A stretch of DNA of 41,690 nt from Flavobacterium sp. MC2016-06 (GTDB lineage Bacteria > Bacteroidota > Bacteroidia > Flavobacteriales > Flavobacteriaceae). A program made the position numbers and the translations under genes. The notes beneath the pieces are model-generated. The model saw only the letters and a program-made list of their open reading frames with translations, was not told where the DNA came from and did no database searches. Positions 1-6,623 of this stretch are shown here, in pieces; position 1 is the first letter of the stretch, and each line of letters starts with the position of its first letter. The DNA is taken from contig NZ_WMID02000042.1 of assembly GCF_009711165.2 (NCBI RefSeq), positions 1-41,690 on the forward strand, written 5' to 3'.

Positions 1-77
1 AACTCATAACTCATAACTCATAACTCATAACTCATAACTCATAACTCATAACTCATAACTCATAACTCATAACTCAT
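1..77. repeat. Tandem heptamer array, 11 perfect AACTCAT copies
   Basis: Eleven uninterrupted perfect copies of AACTCAT (ATGAGTT on the minus strand) run from the first base to 77 and are cut by the window edge, so the full length is unknown. The array overlaps the 3' end of the neighbouring minus-strand gene and supplies its last codons and its TGA stop. Because the unit is 7 bp and contains ATG and TGA, a minus-strand frame entering it soon meets a stop. Confidence 0.95.
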
Positions 78-414
78 GAAATTCAAAACTATCCTTAGGA
101 GCTTCCTTGCGGTCAAACATTCCGTAATCGCGTTTTACATCAGCAATACGCAAATGATATTCTTTAAAAACCTCATTTCTGCCTTTAGCTTGAGCAAATC
201 GGTGCATTTCTAGATTTCTCCATTGCTGAATACTTTCTTCATCTCTCCAAAAAGACAAAGACAAAACTTTTTCAGGATTGCTGAAACTCATAAATCTTTC
301 AATAGAAATAAAACCTTCAATCGTATCTAATTCAGGTCTTAATTGTGCTGCAATATCAAGATATTCTTCTTTTTTTCCTTTGTTAGGAATGACTTCAAAA
401 ATTACTGCTATCAT
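67..414 (-). CDS. Antibiotic biosynthesis monooxygenase (ABM) domain protein
   Basis: This 115-residue protein resembles the small ABM/ferredoxin-like alpha-beta barrel family: an N-terminal beta strand (MIAVIFEVIP), a helix with the pattern of a compact dimeric barrel, then FISIERF and VLSLSFWRDEESIQQWR, where the S-FW-D-E-I--W spacing is typical of ABM domains. Members include cofactor-free monooxygenases and heme-degrading enzymes; the substrate cannot be told here. The start is ATG at 414. It follows the P450 gene by 15 bp on the same strand and is probably co-transcribed with it, which suggests an auxiliary oxidative or detoxifying role. The C-terminus (HEL) is encoded by the heptamer array, so its last residues may vary between strains. 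Confidence 0.8.
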   Translation of the reverse strand: MIAVIFEVIPNKGKKEEYLDIAAQLRPELDTIEGFISIERFMSFSNPEKVLSLSFWRDEESIQQWRNLEMHRFAQAKGRNEVFKEYHLRIADVKRDYGMFDRKEAPKDSFEFHEL

Positions 415-429
415 GTTTTTAAATTTAAA

Positions 430-1581
430 TTATAAAAGTGAAATCCAAATAGCTTTAGGCAGTCTGGCATTTATCATAGGTTCGTATTCTATTTTGTTTT
501 CTAAAATGGAAATATTTTTATAGTTTGCTAATAAATACAACAGCGCATCAGCTGCAAGATCAATAGAAAAATATTTCGCCAGACATTCGTGTCCGCCAAT
601 TCCAAAAGTTAAATGTTCTGCACTATTATTTCTTTCAATATCAAAAAGCATCGGATTTATAAATTGTTTCAAATCACGATTTGCTCCCGCAAGAACCACC
701 AAAATTGGATCATTTTTTTTAATTGTAATTCCATTCAGCTGAATATCTGCAACTGCAATTCGTCTCGTATTATGAATTGGAGGATCAAATCGTAAAGTTT
801 CAACAACCATTTTCTGAATCCAGATTTTATCAAACCCTTTTTTAGAACTATTTTCGTTTGAAAGAATTTGTAATAACGAATTACTCAAAAGTCCTCGACA
901 AGCATCATAACTTTGAATAAACAACCCGATTAAATTACTAATGCAAATAGAAATAGTTTCTTCTGATGAAATAGAATAAGATGCAGCAATTCTATTAATC
1001 AAACTTTCATAAAACGGAAGTTCAGTAATGTGCTTTTCGGTAATCAAATAAATTTCTTCCGAAAGGGTATTAATCAATTCAACATCTTCTTCTGTTTTAT
1101 TTGGCTGCATTATTTTTACAAGGACTGTTATATTTTCAGAAATAAAAAGAGAATCAACTTCATTAAAATCAAAACTTTTCAAAACAGTCAAAATTGGTAA
1201 TTTTTTACACACTAAATCAACCCAATTTATTTTTTTGCTGAGGTTTTCTTGAAGTAATTCTTCCATAATAGAATTTATTCCAACAGTTTTCATGTATGAA
1301 AAAAGAAGACCAGCGGTTTCTTTTGATATTTCGTGCTGTATTCCGTTTGATAATCGAGCTAAATTGCTGATAATTCTAGAGGCATATTCATTGAGATTAG
1401 GATTTGGAGCAAAAGCTGGAATATGAGCATTTGTATTATTTAATATTTCGAGACAATATTCATAAGAATAAAGAGCCCAGATTTGGTTGGTTTCATCCCA
1501 ATAAACAGGGTTTTCTTCGATCATTTTTTGATAGAAAGAATATGGATTTTCAATTTCAGATTGTAGAAATAAAGCCGTCAT
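430..1581 (-). CDS. Cytochrome P450
   Basis: A soluble 383-residue P450, near the usual bacterial length of about 400. The heme-ligand loop is FGIGGHECLA (residues 326-335, Cys333). The K-helix ExxR is ETLR (261-264), followed by FDPPIHNTRR. The I helix around 220-230 reads IQSYDACRG, where most P450s have (A/G)Gx(D/E)T(T/S); the acid is kept (Asp226), but the glycine and the proton-relay threonine are not. There is no membrane anchor and no redox partner gene next to it. The ATG at 1579-1581 has a TAACTTTG -7 box 17 bp upstream. It is divergent from an ArsR-type regulator and 15 bp upstream of an ABM-domain gene. Substrate is unknown; the altered I helix could mean an unusual oxygen-activation mode. 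Confidence 0.93.
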   Translation of the reverse strand: MTALFLQSEIENPYSFYQKMIEENPVYWDETNQIWALYSYEYCLEILNNTNAHIPAFAPNPNLNEYASRIISNLARLSNGIQHEISKETAGLLFSYMKTVGINSIMEELLQENLSKKINWVDLVCKKLPILTVLKSFDFNEVDSLFISENITVLVKIMQPNKTEEDVELINTLSEEIYLITEKHITELPFYESLINRIAASYSISSEETISICISNLIGLFIQSYDACRGLLSNSLLQILSNENSSKKGFDKIWIQKMVVETLRFDPPIHNTRRIAVADIQLNGITIKKNDPILVVLAGANRDLKQFINPMLFDIERNNSAEHLTFGIGGHECLAKYFSIDLAADALLYLLANYKNISILENKIEYEPMINARLPKAIWISLL

Positions 1582-1597
1582 GATTTATTATTTTTAG

Positions 1598-1615
1598 CAA
1601 AGTTATTTAACTTTA
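1598..1615. promoter_or_regulatory. Palindrome and divergent -7 boxes between P450 and arsR-type gene
   Basis: Positions 1599-1614 form a perfect 7-2-7 palindrome, AAAGTTA-TT-TAACTTT. On the minus strand the sequence TAACTTTG (1605 to 1598) fits the Bacteroidota -7 consensus TAnnTTTG for the P450 gene. On the plus strand TAACTTTA (1608-1615) is one base off and could serve the regulator. A dyad placed across two divergent -7 boxes is where an ArsR-type repressor would be expected to bind. The operator role is inference. Confidence 0.5.
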
Positions 1616-1657
1616 CAACGCAATACTTCAGTTTAAAATTAAGTATGATTACATAAA

Positions 1658-2335
1658 ATGGAAGATCAATTTATAAAAATAGCATCATTAATTGGTGACC
1701 CAACACGCGCACTCATTATGTGGACTTTACTCGACGGAAAAGCTTTTACAGCAACAGAACTTGCAATTGCAGTAAATACATCGCCACAAAATATAAGCAT
1801 GCATTTGGCTAAACTTTTAGAAGCGGGTTTACTTTGTGTAGAAAAACAAGGCCGTCATAAATATTATAAATTTTCTAATAAAGAAATTGCCTATGTTATC
1901 GAAGCTATGGCAAGTTTAGTACCGCCCGTAAATCCTCCGAAAAAGAATTCAGAAAAGCATTCACCCATAAAACATTGCAGAACCTGTTATGATCATTTGG
2001 CAGGGAAAATTGGTGTGGCTGTTGCTGAAAGTTTATTAGGACAAAAAATAATTTTAGATACTGATAATAAATTTGAAGTAAGCGTTGAAGGAATAAAATG
2101 GTTTTCTGATTTTGGAATTAATCTAGAAGATCTTAAAAAGCAGAGAAGATTATTCTTAAAACCATGTTTAGATTGGAGCGAAAGAAAGAATCATATTGCG
2201 GGCTCACTCGGCGCTTCATTATTAGATAAAATGATTGCAGACGATTGGTTAAGAAAAACGAAAGATTCGAGAGCCATGCAAATTACCGGCAAAGGAGAAA
2301 AAGAGCTGTTGAAGCATTTTAAGATTGTGGTGTAG
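1658..2335 (+). CDS. ArsR-family winged-helix transcriptional regulator, long form
   Basis: Residues 1-90 are an ArsR-type winged helix: LIGDPTRALIMWTLLDGKAFTATELA, recognition helix SPQNISMHLAKLLEAGLL, wing QGRHKYYKF. At 225 residues it is about twice the size of a minimal ArsR. The C-terminal part has two similar stretches, CRTCYDHLAGKIG (107-119) and CLDWSERKNHIAGSLG (170-185), each with Cys, His and AG--G, which could be a ligand- or metal-binding duplication. The classic ArsR CxCxxC sensor is absent. It is divergent from the P450 gene, with 76 bp between the start codons, so it is the likely regulator of the P450/ABM pair and of itself. Inducer unknown. Confidence 0.9.
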   Translation: MEDQFIKIASLIGDPTRALIMWTLLDGKAFTATELAIAVNTSPQNISMHLAKLLEAGLLCVEKQGRHKYYKFSNKEIAYVIEAMASLVPPVNPPKKNSEKHSPIKHCRTCYDHLAGKIGVAVAESLLGQKIILDTDNKFEVSVEGIKWFSDFGINLEDLKKQRRLFLKPCLDWSERKNHIAGSLGASLLDKMIADDWLRKTKDSRAMQITGKGEKELLKHFKIVV

Positions 2336-2380
2336 TTTTGGTTTCTTAAATTATTAAAAATAGATTTAAACCTTTTATTT

Positions 2381-2406
2381 GTCATTTCGAGCGAAGTCGA
2401 GAAATC
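2381..2406. repeat. Short dispersed-repeat fragment (CATTTCGAG type)
   Basis: The stretch beginning GTCATTTCGAGCGAAGTCGA is a partly self-complementary sequence that, from memory, recurs between genes in Bacteroidota. It sits 45 bp before the larger inverted repeat at 2451 and starts with a similar GTCATT. No partner arm is visible. Family identity needs a genome-wide count. Confidence 0.5.
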
Positions 2407-2450
2407 GCACCAGAAACTCCGCAAGTATAGAGAGCTTTATCCATAATTTT

Positions 2451-2533
2451 GTCATTCTGAGGAACGAAGAATCTTCGTTTGCTGATCTCAATTGTGGAGC
2501 TTCTTGCGAAGATTCTTCATTCCTCAGAATGAC
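2451..2533. repeat. REP-like inverted repeat (27-nt arms)
   Basis: The arms at 2451-2477 and 2507-2533 are reverse complements with 26 of 27 matches; the outer end is GTCATTCTGAGGAA and the loop is 29 nt. It fills the spacer between the plus-strand arsR-type gene and the minus-strand hydrolase, which converge. No transposase gene is near. It may act as a bidirectional terminator, although there is no strong T-tract. The assignment to a REP-like mobile family rests on form and on general knowledge of such repeats in Flavobacterium. Confidence 0.75.
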
Positions 2534-2567
2534 AAGACGCTATGGGAATAGGAGAAAAATCTCAATG

Positions 2568-3422
2568 CTATTTCTCCGAAAAAAGAAACTCAATCACTTT
2601 CTGATACAATTCGTCATCATGCATTCCGTGTCCCAAACCTTTGGTTTCTATAAACTGGCTGTTTTTCCAGTTACTTGCAATTTTTTTACCTTCTTCAAAA
2701 GCGACTACTTTATCTGAAAGATCGTGAGCCACTAATCCAGGGATATTAAAATGCGATGCAAATTTTTGTCCTGAGAAATCTTCCAGTTTAAAATTGAAAT
2801 GCGTTAAAAAACGATTTTCTAAAAGTGAAAATATTTTGGTGTTTAAGCTCAACATCGAAATGTAATTGTCAATCAAAGTCTTTAAATCTGAAGGAGCACC
2901 CAAAATCACCATTTTATTGATACTTGTATTCGGAAATAAATATTGATGATATACACACGCCGCGCCGCCAATAGAATGGCCAATAATAATTGTAGGCTGA
3001 TATTTTTCTACTGCTTTATTGATGAATGCTGCGTAAAGCGGTACATTAAACTCTTTACCGCTGCTTTGTCCGTGTGCAGGGGCATCTATAGCAATAATAG
3101 TACTTCCAGATTTTTGAAGATGAGGTAAAGTCTTTTTCCAGCGTGCAGCATTACTTTCCCATCCGTGTACCAATAAGATTTTGGTTTCATTTCCTTTCCA
3201 GACATACGTCTGAAAATGATGTTCGTTATGATGAAATGTTTCTGTTTCTGTATTTTGCAGAACTTTTGGTAAGCTGTCTTTTGTAAGTCTTCCAATTCTA
3301 GGCTGACTAAAAAGTGCGTAAGAAAGTGCAACAGCTTTTTGCGGGCGAACATAACTTAAGAAGTTAATATATGATCCGACCGATTTTAATGTAATAAAAC
3401 GAATTCCTTTTTTAATTCCCAA
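2568..3422 (-). CDS. Alpha/beta hydrolase
   Basis: A 284-residue alpha/beta-hydrolase-fold protein. The oxyanion-hole strand is ILLVHGWESNAARW, the nucleophile elbow GHSIGG carries the serine, the acid is probably in HDLSDKVV, and the catalytic His is in GLGHGMHDD near the C-terminus. IAIDAPAHGQSSG between the first two motifs is typical of the esterase/lipase group. The substrate is unknown. The open frame begins with TTG at 3422, with a stop four codons upstream and no in-frame ATG near it, so the start is TTG or a few codons downstream. It is convergent with the upstream regulator and separated from it by REP-like DNA. Confidence 0.9.
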   Translation of the reverse strand: MGIKKGIRFITLKSVGSYINFLSYVRPQKAVALSYALFSQPRIGRLTKDSLPKVLQNTETETFHHNEHHFQTYVWKGNETKILLVHGWESNAARWKKTLPHLQKSGSTIIAIDAPAHGQSSGKEFNVPLYAAFINKAVEKYQPTIIIGHSIGGAACVYHQYLFPNTSINKMVILGAPSDLKTLIDNYISMLSLNTKIFSLLENRFLTHFNFKLEDFSGQKFASHFNIPGLVAHDLSDKVVAFEEGKKIASNWKNSQFIETKGLGHGMHDDELYQKVIEFLFSEK

Positions 3423-3500
3423 AACTTAAAATTTTTCTAAAGGTAAAAAATATGATTTTAAACTTGCTTAAAAATCGTTGTCAAAGTTTTAATTGCGCAA

Positions 3501-3530
3501 TTGGAATTTGGAATTTAAAAGATTTGGAAT
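3501..3530. repeat. Short TTGGAAT heptamer repeats
   Basis: TTGGAAT occurs at 3501-3507, 3508-3514 and 3524-3530, just after the 12-bp palindrome AATTGCGCAATT (3491-3502). This resembles one arm of the heptamer hairpins seen elsewhere in the window, but no good inverted arm is present. Confidence 0.55.
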
Positions 3531-3563
3531 TTAATTCCCCTTTAATCTGTGGCAAAATAATGA

Positions 3564-3593
3564 TATAAAAAAAGCCTCGAATTTCGAGGCTTT
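3564..3593 (-). terminator. Rho-independent terminator after zinc-ribbon-like gene
   Basis: AAAGCCTCGAA (3571-3581) pairs with TTCGAGGCTTT (3583-3593). Read on the minus strand, the hairpin is followed by a run of seven T (3nt from the stem end onward) and lies 8 bp after the stop codon at 3601. Confidence 0.8.
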
Positions 3594-3600
3594 CTATTAT

Positions 3601-4380
3601 TTAGAATTTTGAGAACAATTGTTCCATTTTTTCTTTCTCTTCTTCGGCTAATGCGCTGTCAACCAAAATTCTTCCAGAGTGCTCATCAGTGATGATCTTC
3701 TTTCTAGAAGCAATCTCAACTTGAGTTTGCGGTGGAATAGTGAAGAATGATCCAGCAGAAGCTCCTCTTTCGATAGATACAACAGCTAAACCGTTACGTA
3801 CACTAGTTCTAATTCTTGTATAAGCAGCCAATAATCTTTCTTCAATTTGAGCAGAATACTCAGCAGATTTCTCAGACAAGAAGATTTCTTCTTTTTGAGT
3901 TTCAGCCATAATAGCATCCAATTCAGATTTTTTGTGTTTTAGGTGTGAGCTTTTTGAATCTAATTTTTCTTTTAAGTTAGAAATTACTTCTTTCTTATGT
4001 TCGATAGAAGCTTTCATTTCTTTGATTTGCTTTTCAGCCAATTGAATTTCTAATTCTTGAAATTCAACCTCTTTAGTCAAAGAATTAAATTCTCTGTTAT
4101 TACGAACTGATTCTTGTTGTTTTGTATATTTTTTGATAACTTCTTTATGCTCCTCAATAGCAATTTTCTTTGCTTTGATTTGCTCCTCAACCACTTCAAG
4201 TTCACTTTTCAGTTTCTCTGAACGAGTGCTTAAACCTGCAACTTCATCTTCTAAATCTTCCACTTCTAATGGAAGTTCTCCTCTTACGTTTCTGATTTCG
4301 TCAATTCGGGTGTCAATAAGCTGTAAATCGTAAATCGCTCTTAACTTGTCCTCAACACTTAATTCTTTCGTATTCGCCAT
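3601..4380 (-). CDS. Coiled-coil protein of the C4 zinc-ribbon family, cysteines lost
   Basis: A 259-residue protein. Residues 1-190 are almost continuous charged heptads, a long antiparallel coiled coil. The C-terminus keeps the frame of the C4-type zinc-ribbon family found beside Nif3 genes: GLAVVSIERGASAGSFFTIP, then KKIITDEHSGRILVD. In the usual family the two knuckles are CxxC pairs (before the PP loop and before GRIL). Here all four positions lack Cys, and the whole protein has no cysteine, so it should not bind zinc in the normal way. It is 4 bp downstream of the Nif3-like gene and surely in one operon with it. The family's function is poorly known. Confidence 0.85.
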   Translation of the reverse strand: MANTKELSVEDKLRAIYDLQLIDTRIDEIRNVRGELPLEVEDLEDEVAGLSTRSEKLKSELEVVEEQIKAKKIAIEEHKEVIKKYTKQQESVRNNREFNSLTKEVEFQELEIQLAEKQIKEMKASIEHKKEVISNLKEKLDSKSSHLKHKKSELDAIMAETQKEEIFLSEKSAEYSAQIEERLLAAYTRIRTSVRNGLAVVSIERGASAGSFFTIPPQTQVEIASRKKIITDEHSGRILVDSALAEEEKEKMEQLFSKF

Positions 4381-4384
4381 ATTC

Positions 4385-5479
4385 TTATAAGTACTTAACT
4401 GGATTTGTATTTTCTTCTGATAAAATGATTACAAAATTAAGGATTTTTTTTTGAAGATAATCAACAATATAGTTTTTTGTATAGCGTTCGCTCTCAAAAT
4501 GACCAATATCGGCTAAAAGTAATCGATTTTCGGCTTCATAAAATTGATGGTATTTTAAATCGGCAGTCAAAAAAGCATCGGCTCCCGCCATAATTGCATT
4601 TTTTATAGCAAAACTGCCTGAGCCGCCCAAAACGGCAACTTTCTTTATTTTCTTTCCTAAAAAAGCAGAATGACGAATTCCGTCGGCAATCATTTTGTCT
4701 TTCACATAAAGTAAAAAATCTTTTTCATCCATTTCAGTTTCAAATTCACCAATCATTCCTAAGCCAATATGTTGTTGAGAATTCTGTAAATCGTAAATTT
4801 CATAAGCCACTTCTTCATAAATATGAGTTGCAAAAAGTGCTTTTAAAATTTTAGATTCCAAGTGTTTTTCAAAAACAACTTCAATCTTTATTTCAATTCC
4901 AGTGTGTAGTTTTCCTTTTTCTCCAATAACAGGATTGCTGTTTTCATTTCCCTGAAAAGTAAAAAATCCTTCAGAATTAAAACTGCAGTTGTCATAATTA
5001 CCAATTGTTCCAGCTCCAGCTTCAAACATCGCATTTCTAACCGCATCTGCATTTTCACGTACTGTATAAGTAACGAGTTTTTTAATAAAGCTTTGTTTCG
5101 GAATTAAAACTTTGGTGTTTGTTAAACCCAAAGCATCACAGAAAATTTTATTTACGCCCTGCGAATGATTGTCTAGTGCAGTATGAACGGCATAAATAGC
5201 AATATCATTTTTTATAGCTTTTAAGATCGCACGTTCTACATAATTCTTGCCTGTAATTTTTTTGATTCCAGAGAATAAAATGGGATGAAAACAAACCACT
5301 AAATTGCAGTTTTTAGCAATTGCTTCGTCAATAACAGTTTCTAATGCATCGTGACAAACCAAAACTCCTGTACTTTCTGTTGCAGTATCGCCTACTAAAA
5401 GTCCGACATTATCAAAATCTTCGGCATAAGCCAAAGGAGCCATTTCTTCTAGAACTGCAAGTATATTTTTTATTTTCAT
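4385..5479 (-). CDS. Nif3-like dinuclear metal center protein (GTP cyclohydrolase 1 type 2 / NIF3 family)
   Basis: A 364-residue Nif3-family protein that, by family, forms a toroidal hexamer with a two-metal site. Metal-ligand motifs are CFHPILFSGIKK (about residues 63-74; the first His of the usual HHP is Phe), YAVHTALDNHSQG and near the C-terminus DIGHFESER. The middle insert of about 130 residues is the PII-like domain of the long form. The open frame continues 30 codons upstream to 5569, but those codons are made of GTTTCAG repeats. The family-like start MKIKNILAVLEEMAP is the ATG at 5477-5479, chosen here. It is followed by the zinc-ribbon-like gene 4 bp later. Biochemical role remains uncertain. 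Confidence 0.92.
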   Translation of the reverse strand: MKIKNILAVLEEMAPLAYAEDFDNVGLLVGDTATESTGVLVCHDALETVIDEAIAKNCNLVVCFHPILFSGIKKITGKNYVERAILKAIKNDIAIYAVHTALDNHSQGVNKIFCDALGLTNTKVLIPKQSFIKKLVTYTVRENADAVRNAMFEAGAGTIGNYDNCSFNSEGFFTFQGNENSNPVIGEKGKLHTGIEIKIEVVFEKHLESKILKALFATHIYEEVAYEIYDLQNSQQHIGLGMIGEFETEMDEKDFLLYVKDKMIADGIRHSAFLGKKIKKVAVLGGSGSFAIKNAIMAGADAFLTADLKYHQFYEAENRLLLADIGHFESERYTKNYIVDYLQKKILNFVIILSEENTNPVKYL

Positions 5480-5489
5480 TTTATCTTTT

Positions 5490-5554
5490 GTTTCAGGTTT
5501 CAAAGTTTCAGGTTTCAGGTTCTTTGCAAAACTTGAAACCTGAAACTTTGAAAC
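5490..5554. repeat. GTTTCAG heptamer hairpin (copy 1)
   Basis: The left arm 5497-5519 and right arm 5532-5554 pair at 22 of 23 positions around a 12-nt loop. The left side reads as GTTTCAG/GTTTCAA units starting at 5490, and the right side is the inverted CTGAAAC form. It lies between the divergent nif3-like and lpxK genes. The same unit forms a hairpin at 32908-32962. Confidence 0.9.
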
Positions 5555-5598
5555 AAATTTACTAAACAAATTAAAGAATAAAATTATACTTTCGTAAA

Positions 5599-6609
5599 AT
5601 GAATGTACTTCGAAAAATACTTTTTCCGTTTGCGATTTTATACGGATTCATAACGACAATCAGGAATTTTCTTTTTGATAAAGGAATTTTAAAATCTACT
5701 TCATTTGATGTTCCAGTTATTGCCGTTGGAAATCTAAGTGTTGGCGGAACTGGAAAAACGCCTCAAATAGAATATTTAATTCGATTATTATCTGATAAAT
5801 ATAAAATTGCCACTTTAAGCCGTGGTTACAAACGTCAGTCTGAAGGTTTTGTTTTGGCCGATGCATCTTCAAATGCTGCAATTTTAGGAGACGAACCTTT
5901 TCAGTTTTTTCAAAAATTTTCTAATATTCAGGTTGCAGTAGATGCTAACCGAACAAACGGAATAACACAATTGCTTTCTCAGAAAGTAAAGCCGGAAATT
6001 ATTTTACTTGATGATGCGTATCAGCATCGTAAAGTAAAAGCTGGTTTTTATATTTTATTGACTTCTTTTGATGATTTGTATGCAGATGATTTTATGCTTC
6101 CAACAGGAAATCTGCGAGAAAGCAGGAGTGGAGCAAGTCGAGCTAATATTGTAATTGTTACCAAATGTCCAAAAGATTTATCGGATGAAAAACAAGATCA
6201 AATTAGACAAAAATTAAAGCTCAGTTATTCGCAGCAACTGTATTTCACCTTTATAGATTATGATGATTTAGTTTATGGTAAAGAAGAAAAAATTGCAGTA
6301 AGTGAAATTAAAAGCGAATCGAAATTGCTTTTGGCGGGAATTGCAAAGCCAACACCATTTTTCGATTATTTAAAAAATGAAAGTGATGAATGTTTGACGT
6401 TTCCAGATCATCATCATTTTTCAGAAACAGATTTAGAAGAAGTTCAAAATAAAGCTCAGAGCAAAAAAATCATTACAACAGAGAAAGATTATGTTCGTCT
6501 AAAAGATTCTAAGTTGATGTCGCAATTGTATTATTTACCTATAAAAAGCACCTTTATCAACAACAAGCAAAATTTTGATTCTAGTATTTTAGAATATGTA
6601 AAGAGATAG
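5599..6609 (+). CDS. lpxK: Tetraacyldisaccharide 4'-kinase
   Basis: This 336-residue enzyme phosphorylates the 4' position of the lipid A disaccharide at the inner face of the cytoplasmic membrane. Seen: an N-terminal hydrophobic helix (ILFPFAILYGFITTIRNFLF), the modified P-loop GNLSVGGTGKTP (44-55), TLSRGYKR, ILLDDAYQHR, which carries the family's conserved D-x-x-x-Q-H-R, and the C-terminal TTEKDYVRL. Length fits the family. The ATG at 5599 is preceded by TACTTTCG, close to a -7 box but only 4 bp from the start, so the transcript may be nearly leaderless. It is convergent with the hybrid kinase gene, 14 bp apart. Confidence 0.96.
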   Translation: MNVLRKILFPFAILYGFITTIRNFLFDKGILKSTSFDVPVIAVGNLSVGGTGKTPQIEYLIRLLSDKYKIATLSRGYKRQSEGFVLADASSNAAILGDEPFQFFQKFSNIQVAVDANRTNGITQLLSQKVKPEIILLDDAYQHRKVKAGFYILLTSFDDLYADDFMLPTGNLRESRSGASRANIVIVTKCPKDLSDEKQDQIRQKLKLSYSQQLYFTFIDYDDLVYGKEEKIAVSEIKSESKLLLAGIAKPTPFFDYLKNESDECLTFPDHHHFSETDLEEVQNKAQSKKIITTEKDYVRLKDSKLMSQLYYLPIKSTFINNKQNFDSSILEYVKR

Positions 6610-6623
6610 TTTTATCAAAAAAT

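Noticed and set aside
2379..2717. 112-residue open frame over the REP-like DNA
   Set aside because: Its first half is translated repeat and its second half is antisense to the hydrolase gene.
5344..5565. 73-residue open frame on the plus strand
   Set aside because: It is antisense to the Nif3-like gene and runs into the GTTTCAG repeat; no family features.
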